Notes under the pieces: generated by a model | What the model was told of the DNA's origin: nothing | The model's database searches: none | Seen by the model: the letters and a program-made list of their open reading frames with translations, nothing else | Translations under genes and position numbers: made by a program | DNA from: Alphaproteobacteria bacterium bin52 | GTDB lineage: Bacteria > Pseudomonadota > Alphaproteobacteria > Thalassobaculales > Thalassobaculaceae | DNA length: 64,000 nucleotides | Direction: 5' to 3' | Assembly: GCA_002238645.1 (NCBI GenBank) | Contig: MPMT01000011.1 | Coordinates: 1 to 64,000, forward strand | Shown: positions 9,769 to 18,892 of the stretch, piece after piece | Numbering within the stretch: position 1 is the stretch's first letter | Layout of the letters: every line of letters begins with the position of its first letter

Positions 9769-10812
9769 TCAGCCCGCATCACGCAGCAGGTCGAGCAGCT
9801 GACCGAGCTGGTCGAGTTTGCCGGGAACGTCCCCGGGCACCGGGTCGAGCCGCAGGGTCGTCACACCGGCCCGGCGGTAGACAGCGAGCCTCTCGCGGAT
9901 CGCGGCCGGCGGCCCGATCAGGTTGCTCCTGAGCACGAGGTCGTCCGGAACCGCCTCGATCGCTTCCTTGCGGCGACGATCGATCCACAGGCTGCGGACC
10001 CGCTGGCATTCCTCCTCCCATCCCGCACGACGGTACGCGTCGTTGTAGAAGTTGCTGGTAGCCGATCCCATGGCGCCGAGCCGGAAGGCAAGCTCGGGCC
10101 TGAGCACCGCCACCGCACCCTCGACATCGTCGGTGATCCACAGCCGGCCGCCCGCCTGCAGGTCCAGTGCGTCGAGCGACCGGCCGGCCCGGGCCGCGCC
10201 ACGCCCGATCGAGTCCCAGAAGACGTCGGCACGCTCGGGAACGAAACAGGTGCCGAGCCAGCCCTGCGCCCGCTCGCCCGTGAGCTCGAGGCTGCGTTCG
10301 CCCAGGGTCGCAAGGTAGATCGGCAGGTCCGGCCGCGGGGGCATGGCCAGCGCGATCGCCTTGCCTTCCCCATCCGGCAAGGGAAACCGCATCTGCCGGC
10401 CCGAGAAGGATATTCTCTCGCCGCCGAGCGCCATACCCAGCACGTCGAGCGTTTCCCGCAACCGCTCGAGCGGCCGGGAAAACCGGACACCGTGCAGCCC
10501 CTCCACCACCTGCGGACCGCTCACGCCCAGTCCGAGGACGAACCTGCCCCCGGTCAGGCGGTCAAGACTGAGCGCGGTCATGGCCATCATCGCCGGCACC
10601 CGCGCCGTAACCTGCATGATGCCGGTCCCCAGGATGATGCGGGAGGTGAGCGGCGCCAGCGCGGCCAGGGGTGTCGCCGCGTCCTGTCCCCAGCCTTCGG
10701 CCGACCATACGTGATCGACACCCAGCCGCTCCGCTTCAAGCACGTAAGAGACGGTCCCTTCCCAGTCCTCCGCGGTTGACGATGCACTGCCGATCGAAAT
10801 GCTGGTCTTCAC
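9769..10812 (-). CDS. LLM-class flavin-dependent oxidoreductase
   Basis: A 347-residue luciferase-like protein. Diagnostic stretches are AERLGVDHVWSAEGWGQDA, SRIILGTGIMQVTARVPAM, LTGGRFVLGLGVSGPQVVEG and LPIYLATLGERSLELTGERAQGW, typical of the F420-dependent methylene-H4MPT-reductase-like group. It overlaps the end of anmK by four bases, so it is probably translationally coupled. It differs strongly from its downstream neighbour, so the pair is not a recent duplication. Substrate unknown. Confidence 0.88.
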   Translation of the reverse strand: MKTSISIGSASSTAEDWEGTVSYVLEAERLGVDHVWSAEGWGQDAATPLAALAPLTSRIILGTGIMQVTARVPAMMAMTALSLDRLTGGRFVLGLGVSGPQVVEGLHGVRFSRPLERLRETLDVLGMALGGERISFSGRQMRFPLPDGEGKAIALAMPPRPDLPIYLATLGERSLELTGERAQGWLGTCFVPERADVFWDSIGRGAARAGRSLDALDLQAGGRLWITDDVEGAVAVLRPELAFRLGAMGSATSNFYNDAYRRAGWEEECQRVRSLWIDRRRKEAIEAVPDDLVLRSNLIGPPAAIRERLAVYRRAGVTTLRLDPVPGDVPGKLDQLGQLLDLLRDAG

Positions 10813-11930
10813 GACGCGGTCCCTCCCGCCTGTCGGATTCCGGCGGCGGCCCTCGCGAGGATGCCGCCGGTCATGGGTTCCGGAACTCCGGTGACACCGG
10901 GATAGCTGATCGGCAGGCCGCGGAGCGAGCGAACCGCCAGGTAGGCGAAGGCCTGTGCCTCGAGGCCGTCACCATCCAGTCCCGCCGCCTCGCCGGGCAC
11001 GACCCGGACCCCGAGGCGCCGGCGCAGTTCCTTCATCAGCGTCGGGTTGCGCCTGCCGCCGCCCACCACCACCCAGGTGTCGGGCAATGACGGAAGGTGG
11101 TCGCGGGCGCGCGCAGCCGCCTCGGCCGTGATCGCGGTCAGGGTGGCAGCACCGTCTTCAGGCGAAGTCCCGTCCATCAGCGCGCGCGTCGTCACGGCGA
11201 AGGTGTTGCGGTCAAGCGACTTCGGCGGCGGGAGCGCCAGGTACGGTTCACGCATGAACCGCGCCACCAGCGCCTCGTCGACGCGCCCGCGTGCCGCCAT
11301 CCGGCCGTCCTCATCGAAGTCGGCGCCGGTCCGGGCCCGCACCCAGTCATCGATCAGCCCGTTGCCGGGACCGGTATCGAAGCCCAGCAGTTCCCCTTCG
11401 CCCGGCCCGATCCAGGTCACGTTGGCCACGCCCCCGACATTCAGCACCGCGACCGGCAGCGCCGTTCCGGCAAGCAGGGCCCGGTGGTAGACCGGGACCA
11501 GGGGTGCGCCCTGCCCGCCGGCGGCGACGTCGGCGCTGCGCAGGTCGTGAACCACATCGATCTCCGTGAGTTCCGCCAGCAGCGCCGCGTCGCCGAGTTG
11601 GTCGGTCATGCCCCTCTCGGGTGCGTGGCTGATCGTGTGACCGTGAAACCCGATCACGTCGACATCGCCCTGTGCCAGTCCGCCCGCCGCCAGCACCTGC
11701 CGGACCGCGTCGGCGTGCCGTCGGGTCAGGTCCAGTCTCACCCGGTCCCTGTCGCCGGCCCCTTCGATCAGGTCGCGAAGACGGGAGCGGAACTCCGGCG
11801 GATAGGGAACCGACACCGCCGCGCCGGGCCGCACCACGTCACGCCCGTCGGTCACGAGCAGGGCCGCGTCGACCCCATCCATCGAGGTGCCGCTCATCAG
11901 TCCGATTGCGGTGGTGACCAGCGCTGTCAT
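10809..11930 (-). CDS. anmK: Anhydro-N-acetylmuramic acid kinase
   Basis: A 373-residue kinase of the ASKHA fold that opens and phosphorylates 1,6-anhydro-MurNAc, giving MurNAc-6-phosphate in peptidoglycan recycling. The N-terminal phosphate loop GLMSGTSMDGVDAALL is at residues 10-25. The family text FHGHTISHAPE, NVGGVANVTWIG, GFDTGPGNGLIDDWV and VVVGGGRRNPTLM follows. Length is normal. It is often found beside tyrS in alphaproteobacteria; here two LLM genes lie between them. Confidence 0.96.
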   Translation of the reverse strand: MTALVTTAIGLMSGTSMDGVDAALLVTDGRDVVRPGAAVSVPYPPEFRSRLRDLIEGAGDRDRVRLDLTRRHADAVRQVLAAGGLAQGDVDVIGFHGHTISHAPERGMTDQLGDAALLAELTEIDVVHDLRSADVAAGGQGAPLVPVYHRALLAGTALPVAVLNVGGVANVTWIGPGEGELLGFDTGPGNGLIDDWVRARTGADFDEDGRMAARGRVDEALVARFMREPYLALPPPKSLDRNTFAVTTRALMDGTSPEDGAATLTAITAEAAARARDHLPSLPDTWVVVGGGRRNPTLMKELRRRLGVRVVPGEAAGLDGDGLEAQAFAYLAVRSLRGLPISYPGVTGVPEPMTGGILARAAAGIRQAGGTAS

Positions 11931-12011
11931 CGAGTCCGCCGAAGGGTGAATGAAGCGGGTGCGAGCCTATGGCATCGGACCCCGCATGCACAGCATCGAA
12001 GGGAGGTCACA

Positions 12012-13403
12012 ATGCGCTTGTCTCAGGCGGGTTCCGGCGCGCAGCATGAAGGACGGAGCGCACCGGCCCGCCGACGGCGTGCGCCCTCTTTCCGACCGGT
12101 GGTTGTCATGCACACCCTCGTGTTTCTCGAGCCCGGCCACTTTCACGCCGCGCTGACCCTGCGAACGCAGAACCCGCGCATCGACCCGACCGTGCATCTC
12201 TACGCCGGCGCGGGTAAGGAGCGCGATGCCTTCCTCGACCTGGTTGCCTCGTTCAACCGGCGCGCAGAACACCCCACCGCCTGGACCGTGAAGGTGCACG
12301 AATCGGCCGACCCGGAACGGGCTTTGGTCGAGGAGCGGCCAGGCGGGGTCGTCATTCTCGCCGGGCGCACCCGGCCCAAGCTCGGCACCATCGCGCGACT
12401 GCACGCAGCAGGGCTGCACGTGCTGGCCGACAAGCCCTGGATCACGGAAAGCGGCGCACTCGGTCACCTCGGGCAGGTGACGGCCGGCTGGCCGCTCGCG
12501 ATCGACATCATGACCTTTCGCCACGAGGTGGTGGCACGGCTTGCACACGAAATCGCAACCGACCCGGACCTGTTCGGCACCCTCGACGGCAGTGCCGGCC
12601 GGCCCGCGATCGACATTCAGTCGGTCCACCACCTGCTGAAGCTGGTCAACGGCGCGCCGCTGCGCCGACCTGCCTGGTACTACGATACCCGCATCCAGGG
12701 TGACGGCCTCGTCGACATCCAGTCGCACATGGCCGACCAGGCCCAGTGGATCATCGGTGACGGCGACGGCCTCGCGTTCGACCGCGACTACGCGATCGAG
12801 AGTGCACGGCGCTGGAGCACACCGGTACCGTTGGAACTCTTCCGCGCCAGTACCGGGCTCGATGCGTTCCCGCAGGAACTCCTGCCACGGATCGGGAACG
12901 GGGTGCTAGAATTTGCCTGCAATGGCGAGATCCGCTACCGGCTGCGGGGCGTGACGGTGTGCCAGCGTGCCGAGTGGGGCCAGCGCGAGCCGGACGGAGG
13001 CGGCGACGCCCACCGCACGACAATCAGGGGCAGCGAAGCGACAGTCGTTGCAAGGCGCGGACCCGAGACCGGATTCCGGGGCGAACTCCACCTCTCCCCG
13101 CGCACTCCGGGAGCGGGTTTCACGCGCCGGCTTACCGAATGGCTTGCCTCCCGGAAGGCCGGGATGCCCGGGCTGTCGCAGCGCCCGTCCGAATTCGGTT
13201 GCGAGATCGTCATTCCGCACCGGTTCCACACGCCGCACGAAGCCCACTTCGCGATGGTGCTCGACGAGTTCCTCGACCAGCTCGAGGCGGGTGCATGGCC
13301 GCGGGTTCACGCCGCGCGCATACGCGCGCGCTACACCCTGCTTGCACGGGCGCGCGAACACTGCACCGACGACGGGACCAGCCAGTCACGGCAACCGGCA
13401 TGA
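12012..13403 (+). CDS. Gfo/Idh/MocA-like putative oxidoreductase
   Basis: A 463-residue protein. The region from residue 33 (HTLVFLEPGHFHAALTL) resembles the putative oxidoreductase group with a Rossmann-like N-domain (VVILAGRTRPKLGTI, GLHVLADKPW) and a C-terminal substrate domain (SVHHLLKLVNGAPLRRPAWYYD, GLVDIQSHMADQAQW). The DKPW segment is the nucleotide-site Lys region of Gfo/Idh enzymes. GGGAGGT five bases before the ATG at 12012 supports this start; a second in-frame ATG at 12108 marks where family conservation begins and is the alternative. It is transcribed away from anmK. Substrate unknown, perhaps a sugar or polyol. Confidence 0.75.
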   Translation: MRLSQAGSGAQHEGRSAPARRRRAPSFRPVVVMHTLVFLEPGHFHAALTLRTQNPRIDPTVHLYAGAGKERDAFLDLVASFNRRAEHPTAWTVKVHESADPERALVEERPGGVVILAGRTRPKLGTIARLHAAGLHVLADKPWITESGALGHLGQVTAGWPLAIDIMTFRHEVVARLAHEIATDPDLFGTLDGSAGRPAIDIQSVHHLLKLVNGAPLRRPAWYYDTRIQGDGLVDIQSHMADQAQWIIGDGDGLAFDRDYAIESARRWSTPVPLELFRASTGLDAFPQELLPRIGNGVLEFACNGEIRYRLRGVTVCQRAEWGQREPDGGGDAHRTTIRGSEATVVARRGPETGFRGELHLSPRTPGAGFTRRLTEWLASRKAGMPGLSQRPSEFGCEIVIPHRFHTPHEAHFAMVLDEFLDQLEAGAWPRVHAARIRARYTLLARAREHCTDDGTSQSRQPA

Positions 13404-13514
13404 ACCCGCGGGAGACGGGACGAGGACCGTTCACGGCAATCGCCCGGGAACGGGCGCACCCCACCCGGTGCGATTGCACCCGAATTGCCGTGCAGATAGG
13501 CTGAAACCGGCTTC

Positions 13515-15158
13515 ATGTCTGGAGATGTCGGAGTGACTGATAACCCCTTCGAGACCGGTCTCGACAGGAACGCGGCCAACCATGTTCCGCTCTCCCCGCT
13601 GTCCTTCCTCGAGCGGACCGCCGCGGTGTTCCCGACCCGGACATCGGTGATCCATGGTGCCGGGCGCTGGACCTGGGCGGAGACCGCGCAGCGCTGCCGG
13701 AACCTGGCGTCGGCACTCGCGAATCACGGCATCGGCGCCGGAGATACCGTGTCGGTCATGCTGCCCAACGTACCGCCGGCCTTCGAGGCAACCTTCGGCG
13801 TGCCGATGACCGGGGCGATCCTCAACGCGCTCAACACCCGGCTCGACGCCGCGACCATCGCCTTCATCCTGGAACACGGCGGTGCCAGGGTCCTGATCAC
13901 CGATACCGAGTACGCACCGGTGATCCGCGAGGCCCTTGCACAGCTCGGACGCGAGATCCTGGTCGTCGACTACGATGATTCGGAAGGCCCCGGCGGCGAC
14001 CGGCTCGGGACCATGAACTACGAGGAATTCCTGGCATCGGCGGACCCCGGCTACGTGCCGCGGCCGGTCGCCGACGAGTGGGAATCACTGGCGTTGAACT
14101 ACACCTCGGGCACCACCGGGAACCCGAAGGGCGTGGTCTACCACCATCGCGGGGCATACCTGAATGCGCTGGCCAACATCCTGACCTGGGGGATGAAGAA
14201 GCACCCGGTCTACCTGTGGACCCTGCCGATGTTCCACTGCAACGGCTGGTGTTTCCCGTGGACCGTAACCTCGCTCGGCGGCACCCACGTCTGCCTGCGT
14301 CGGGTCGAGGCCGGGGCGATCTATGCGGCGATCGCCGAGCACAGGGTCACCCACATGTGCGGGGCGCCGGTGGTGATGACCATGCTGCTGAATGCCCCGG
14401 CCCCGGATGTGCGCGCCTTCGATCACGAACTTGCGATGATGACCGCCGGAGCCGCGCCTCCGGCCGCGGTGATCGAGGGAATGGAGCAGCGCGGCGTGTC
14501 CATCACCCACGTCTACGGACTGACCGAGGTCTACGGGCCGGTCACGGTGTGCGAATGGCACGACGAATGGAACGACCTGCCGATGGCGGAACAGGCCAGG
14601 CTCAAGGCGCGCCAGGGGGTCCGCTACCCGGTACTCGAGGGCCTGATGGTGGCGGACCCCGAAACCCTGGAACCGGTTCCGTCCGACGGTGAGACCATGG
14701 GCGAGATCTTCATGCGCGGCAACGTGGTGATGAAGGGATACCTCAGGAACCCGTCGGCCACCGAGGAGGCGTTCCGCGGCGGCTGGTTCCACACCGGTGA
14801 TCTCGCGGTGATGCACCCGTCCGGCTACATCGAGGTCCGGGACCGCTCGAAGGATATCATCATTTCCGGCGGCGAGAACATCAGCACCATCGAGGTGGAG
14901 GACGTGCTGTTCCGTCACCCGGCGGTCCTGGAGGCCGCGGTGGTGGCCCGGCCCGACCCGAAGTGGGGCGAGACACCCTGCGCGTTCGTCACCCTCAAAC
15001 CCGACACGGCGGCGAGCGAGGATGACATCATCCGTCACTGCCGCGCCGGGCTTGCGGGGTTCAAGGTGCCGCGAACGGTGGTGTTCGGCCCGCTGCCGAA
15101 GACGTCGACCGGCAAGGTGCAGAAGTTCGCCCTGCGCGACCGCGCACGGGCGCTGTAG
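13515..15158 (+). CDS. Acyl-CoA synthetase (AMP-binding; DmdB/medium-chain type)
   Basis: A 547-residue ligase that adenylates a carboxylic acid and transfers it to CoA. The P-loop YTSGTTGNPKGV is at about residue 195, the A5 core is HVYGLTEVYGPV, the A7 core is FHTGDLAVMHPSGYIEVRDR, and the catalytic Lys near the end is in KTSTGKVQK. The layout matches the group containing 3-methylmercaptopropionyl-CoA ligase DmdB and short/medium-chain ligases; the acid cannot be decided from sequence alone. A GTG at 13533 is an alternative start with a better upstream GGAG. The stop is three bases from a convergent FAH-family gene. Confidence 0.9.
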   Translation: MSGDVGVTDNPFETGLDRNAANHVPLSPLSFLERTAAVFPTRTSVIHGAGRWTWAETAQRCRNLASALANHGIGAGDTVSVMLPNVPPAFEATFGVPMTGAILNALNTRLDAATIAFILEHGGARVLITDTEYAPVIREALAQLGREILVVDYDDSEGPGGDRLGTMNYEEFLASADPGYVPRPVADEWESLALNYTSGTTGNPKGVVYHHRGAYLNALANILTWGMKKHPVYLWTLPMFHCNGWCFPWTVTSLGGTHVCLRRVEAGAIYAAIAEHRVTHMCGAPVVMTMLLNAPAPDVRAFDHELAMMTAGAAPPAAVIEGMEQRGVSITHVYGLTEVYGPVTVCEWHDEWNDLPMAEQARLKARQGVRYPVLEGLMVADPETLEPVPSDGETMGEIFMRGNVVMKGYLRNPSATEEAFRGGWFHTGDLAVMHPSGYIEVRDRSKDIIISGGENISTIEVEDVLFRHPAVLEAAVVARPDPKWGETPCAFVTLKPDTAASEDDIIRHCRAGLAGFKVPRTVVFGPLPKTSTGKVQKFALRDRARAL

Positions 15159-15161
15159 CGC

Positions 15162-16340
15162 CTACAGCAGTCCGCGTTCCGCCAGGTTGCGCATCAGCGC
15201 GCCGGTGCCGAACGTCCACGGCGCGACCGCCTCGCTGTGGTTGACGCGGTTGGCAAGCGCGCCCAGCCTCGGCGTCGAGATCCGGACCACGTCACCCACC
15301 TTGTGGGTAAATCCGCCTCCCGGCGCGTCCCGGTCCTTCGTCGGCGAGAACAGCGTGCCGGTCATCAGACACACCCCGTCCGGGTACTGGTGATGCGCCC
15401 CGATGGTCTCGGCCACCAGCGCCAGCGGGTCGCGGCTGATCCGCGACATCGAGCTTGCGCCGTCGAGCACGAACCCGTCCGGACCGCTGACCCGCAACGC
15501 GAGCTCCGCCGATCGCACGTCGTCGATGCCGTAGTCGTCATCGAACAGCCGGATGAACGGTCCGATCGCGGCCGAGGCGTTGTTGTCCTTCGCCTTGCCG
15601 AGCAACAGGGCACTGCGCCCCTCGACATCGCGAAGGTTGACGTCGTTGCCGAGCGTTGCCCCCACTGTCTCGCCCCGGGCGTTGACCACGAGCACGATCT
15701 CGGGTTCCGGGTTGTTCCACGAAGACGCAGAGTGGATGCCGATCTCGGCACCGGTGCCGACGGCCGACATCGGTTGCGCCTTGGTAAAGACCTCGGCGTC
15801 CGGACCGATCCCCACCTCCAGATACTGTGACCACATGCCCCGCTCGATCAGCATGTCCTTGAGCCGCGCCGCCTCGGGAGAACCCGGGACCACGGCCCCG
15901 AGATCGACCCCGATCGCCAGTCGCAGCTCCGAGCGGATTCCGTCCGCCGCCGACGCATCGCCCTTGGCCCGCTCCTCGATCACGCGTTCCAGCATGCTCT
16001 CGGCGAAGGTAACGCCGCAGGCCTTCACCGCTTGCAGGTCGACGGGAGCAAGCAGGAACGGCATCGCCCCGTCTGCCGCAGGCAGGATGGACGCCGCGAG
16101 GACGTCGGCGAGGCCGCCGATGTCACGGCCCGCGGCACTCCGGACCCCGGCACAGGCCGACGGCCGGTTCAGCAGCTCCGAGCAGGTGGGTGCCAGGCCG
16201 GTGATGTCGACCAGGCGGTCGCCGCGAACGGTGACGACCGCCGGGCCGCCCGGTGCGCCGGGAAGCCAAGCCCGCCCGACCAGGACCGCACGGTCGCGGT
16301 CCTCGGGCAGGGTGTCGGCAACCGTCAGTTCAAGCGACAT
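15162..16340 (-). CDS. Fumarylacetoacetate hydrolase family protein (long form)
   Basis: A 392-residue FAH-fold enzyme. The catalytic domain occupies the C-terminal 270 residues and shows the metal-site text NNPEPEIVLVVN, the ATLGNDVNLRDVEGR segment and late CLMTGTLFSPT. A family-specific N-domain of about 110 residues precedes it (GRAWLPGAPGGPAVVTV). Members of this longer form act as sugar-acid dehydratases or acylpyruvate-type hydrolases on 2-keto-3-deoxy acids. It starts six bases after the stop of a second FAH gene, so the two are almost certainly cotranscribed. Confidence 0.88.
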   Translation of the reverse strand: MSLELTVADTLPEDRDRAVLVGRAWLPGAPGGPAVVTVRGDRLVDITGLAPTCSELLNRPSACAGVRSAAGRDIGGLADVLAASILPAADGAMPFLLAPVDLQAVKACGVTFAESMLERVIEERAKGDASAADGIRSELRLAIGVDLGAVVPGSPEAARLKDMLIERGMWSQYLEVGIGPDAEVFTKAQPMSAVGTGAEIGIHSASSWNNPEPEIVLVVNARGETVGATLGNDVNLRDVEGRSALLLGKAKDNNASAAIGPFIRLFDDDYGIDDVRSAELALRVSGPDGFVLDGASSMSRISRDPLALVAETIGAHHQYPDGVCLMTGTLFSPTKDRDAPGGGFTHKVGDVVRISTPRLGALANRVNHSEAVAPWTFGTGALMRNLAERGLL

Positions 16341-16346
16341 CGCCGG

Positions 16347-17192
16347 TCAGTCGGCCACGCATTTCTGGCGCTGTTCGCCCAGCCCCTCGATGGCAAGGCG
16401 CATTTCGTCACCGGGCTTCAGGAATACCGGTTCCGGCTTGACCCCGAGCCCGACACCAGGGGGCGTTCCGGTCGAGATCACGTCGCCCGGATGCAGGGTG
16501 AAGAAGTGCGAGAGATAGTGCACGAGGTGGCGGACACCGAAGATCATGGTGCTGGTGTTGCCGTCCTGGAACCGCGTGCCGTTGACGTCGAGCGTCATCT
16601 TCAGGTCCTGCGGATCCGCAACCTCGTCGGCGGTCACCAGCCATGGCCCGGTGGGACCGAAGGTGTCGCAGCTCTTGCCCTTGGTCCACTGCCCGGCCCG
16701 CTCGGCCTGGAACTCCCGCTCGGAGACATCATTGCAGATGCAGTAGCCGGCCACGTGGTCGAGGGCATCGGCTTCGGAAACGTACTTCGCCTCGGTGCCG
16801 ATGATCACGCCGAGCTCGACCTCCCAGTCGGTCTTGACCGACCCGCGCGGGATGCGCACGTCGTCGTTCGGGCCACTGATCGCGGAGTTGGCCTTCATGA
16901 AGATGATCGGCTCGGGTGGCGGCTTGGAACCGGTCTCGGCGGCATGGTCGGAATAGTTGAGCCCGATGCAGACCAGCTTGCCGATATTGCCGACGCAGGG
17001 CCCGAGGCGCGTCGACCCCGGGACCGCCGGTAGAGCGCCCGCATCCAGTGCCCTGAGCATGTCGATGGTTGCGGGACCCAGGGTCTGCGGAGCGATATCG
17101 TCGATGACGCCGGAGAGATCGCGGATCACGCCGTCCCCGTCGAGCAACCCGGGTTTCTCTTCGCCCGCCGGTCCGTGGCGCAGCAGTTTCAT
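16347..17192 (-). CDS. Fumarylacetoacetate hydrolase family protein (281 aa)
   Basis: A typical 281-residue FAH-fold hydrolase/isomerase of the ureidoglycolate lyase, 2-hydroxyhepta-2,4-diene-dioate isomerase and 2,4-diketo-3-deoxy-L-fuconate hydrolase group. The core begins CIGLNYSDHAAETG, with metal-binding acids in KTDWEVELGVIIG, then GYCICNDVSEREFQ, KSCDTFGPTGPWLVT and DVISTGTPPGVGLG. The ATG at 17190-17192 is preceded by GGGAGGGATAGGGG. It is third in a leftward group of four genes. Confidence 0.93.
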   Translation of the reverse strand: MKLLRHGPAGEEKPGLLDGDGVIRDLSGVIDDIAPQTLGPATIDMLRALDAGALPAVPGSTRLGPCVGNIGKLVCIGLNYSDHAAETGSKPPPEPIIFMKANSAISGPNDDVRIPRGSVKTDWEVELGVIIGTEAKYVSEADALDHVAGYCICNDVSEREFQAERAGQWTKGKSCDTFGPTGPWLVTADEVADPQDLKMTLDVNGTRFQDGNTSTMIFGVRHLVHYLSHFFTLHPGDVISTGTPPGVGLGVKPEPVFLKPGDEMRLAIEGLGEQRQKCVAD

Positions 17193-17293
17193 CCCCTATC
17201 CCTCCCGTCCGACGTCCGGTCGGCATCGCCGGTCCGGACCTGTTGCTGTGTGAGTGCGAATGCGCCGGAGCATCCGTCCGGCACAGGACCCTG

Positions 17294-17776
17294 TCAAGCG
17301 GCCGGACCGCTGCCGCCCGTACCCTGTCCGTCGTCGATCCGGGGACCGAAACTGCGCGGCGGCGTTCCCGGATAGAGCGAGAAGTGGGTGTGGATGCACG
17401 ACCAGTCCGCACCGGGATCAGGGCGCGACAGGATGGCGGTGGTGCGCCCTGGCCGGTGAAAGCTGCCGCCATCCTCGTGGTAGCCCACCGAGGTCCAGGT
17501 GGTGGCAAGGAACGCAAGCAGGCGGTCGGGCGAGAAGCCGACATGCATGGCGTCGAAGTCCCAGGCGAACCCGTCGATCCTGCCCCAGACATTGCGCCAC
17601 TGGCCCTGCTCCAGCGCGTCGAGCCCGCTCACCACGTCCCGGTGGGTTCCGAAGGAGACCACCCCCTCGTCGAACAGCGCCCGCGCCGCCTCGTAGTCGG
17701 CGGCGCGCACACTGGGTTGCCAGCGGGCGAGCCAGTCCTTGACCGATCGCACGTCGTCGGCGTCGGCCGCCGGCAC
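17294..17776 (-). CDS. SnoaL/NTF2-like protein
   Basis: A 160-residue small alpha+beta barrel protein. The pattern DWLARWQPSVRAADYEAARA, LFDEGVVSFGTH and WRNVWGRIDGFAWDFDAM is that of SnoaL-like domains, which act as isomerases, dehydratases or ligand binders. It also resembles the nuclear-transport-factor-2 fold, with C-terminal sheets (WSCIHTHFSLYPG). The GTG at 17774-17776 lies eight bases after the upstream stop and just after GGAGTAGGG, so it is preferred; a GTG at 17752 is possible. The upstream gene is an unknown protein and the downstream ones are FAH-fold enzymes. Confidence 0.7.
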   Translation of the reverse strand: MPAADADDVRSVKDWLARWQPSVRAADYEAARALFDEGVVSFGTHRDVVSGLDALEQGQWRNVWGRIDGFAWDFDAMHVGFSPDRLLAFLATTWTSVGYHEDGGSFHRPGRTTAILSRPDPGADWSCIHTHFSLYPGTPPRSFGPRIDDGQGTGGSGPAA

Positions 17777-17783
17777 CGGCGCC

Positions 17784-18629
17784 CTACTCCGCCGCCGCCA
17801 GGTCGGCGCTCTCGCGGGGCTGCAGCTCGCGCGCCTTCTCCTCCAGTGCCGGGAGGACGCAGCGGACCAGGTCCGGATCGAGGTCCCGGGCAATGTCGGG
17901 ATAGCCGGCCGCCTCGATCATGGCGCCGAGCTTGCCCGCCTTCAGCACGTCGAGCGTCCACTCCAGCGTATCCGGGACCACGGTCTTGTCCCAGTAGTAG
18001 CGGAGGTTCTTGTTGCGCGGACCGTAGTGGTAGTGCGGCTCGAGCCGGAAGCAGTCGAAGGCGATGATCTCGGTTTCCTCGGCGTACTCGTGCTCCGGCC
18101 CGCCGCAGACGTCGGAGAGGACGTGGATCGCGAGACCGCCGTCCTGGCCCAGCACCCGTTTCTCGAGCCCGAAGCGGATGTTCCCGGCCTCGATGATGTG
18201 GTCACCCCTGTTGTGCTTGACCAGGCTGATCGCGCTGCGGAACAGGTGCCGTGCCACCCGTTCGACCTCGTCGGCCGCCGCCGCAGTCACCGTGCTGTCA
18301 AGCGATGCCGCGATCCCGGGAAAGCCGGCCGCCGTCAGCATCTCGGGCAAGCGCTCGCGGATCTGGCGCGCCGACCAGCCGATCGGGTTTCCGTCGGTCA
18401 CCGGATCGATCTGGCAGATCCGGGCCTTGCCCTCCGGCGCGTATGTATAGCTGCGTTCGGCATGCATGCAGGTAAACTGCAGCAGGCTGGTCTCGCGTCC
18501 GTCAACCTCCCCGCGCACCTCGATGAGGACACCCTGGTCGGCATGGTGATCGATGTTGGCATCCCACTGCTCGTGCCAGACGGCAAGAAACACCGCTCCC
18601 GCTTCGATCCTGTTGTAGTTGGAACGCAT
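17784..18629 (-). CDS. Unknown conserved-looking protein, 281 aa
   Basis: I do not recognise a named family. The protein is soluble, acidic and rich in His, Trp and Tyr. It has an N-terminal section with EAGAVFLAVWHEQWDANID and a central LEKRVLGQDGGLAIHVLSD. An aromatic/His cluster follows (LEPHYHYGPRNKNLRYYWD), then a helical C-terminus. No signal peptide or membrane segment is seen. GGGAGGCC before the ATG at 18627-18629 supports the start. It leads a leftward group with a SnoaL-like protein and two FAH-fold enzymes, which suggests a role in breakdown of an oxygenated organic acid; this is inference from context only. The His/Tyr cluster could bind metal. Confidence 0.6.
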   Translation of the reverse strand: MRSNYNRIEAGAVFLAVWHEQWDANIDHHADQGVLIEVRGEVDGRETSLLQFTCMHAERSYTYAPEGKARICQIDPVTDGNPIGWSARQIRERLPEMLTAAGFPGIAASLDSTVTAAAADEVERVARHLFRSAISLVKHNRGDHIIEAGNIRFGLEKRVLGQDGGLAIHVLSDVCGGPEHEYAEETEIIAFDCFRLEPHYHYGPRNKNLRYYWDKTVVPDTLEWTLDVLKAGKLGAMIEAAGYPDIARDLDPDLVRCVLPALEEKARELQPRESADLAAAE

Positions 18630-18732
18630 GTTGGCCTCCCTCGCCCGGTGCGTGTCAGGGTGGCAGGATACCAGTCCGGCAGGGGCGGGAACAGACACTG
18701 GATGCGACGGGGTCGGGACGGACGGGAGGGAG

Positions 18733-18808
<76 letters not shown>

Positions 18809-18892
18809 ATCGCGCGGCGGCGGTGCGCACCGCGAGCCCGTGTCCATTACCGGGCACCCCCGCGCGTGTCAACCGACGCCCGGCGAGGACAG

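Noticed and set aside
11097-12011. Long N-terminal extension of the Gfo/Idh-like frame
   Set aside because: It runs antisense through anmK; a strong ribosome binding site at 12001-12007 places the true start at 12012.
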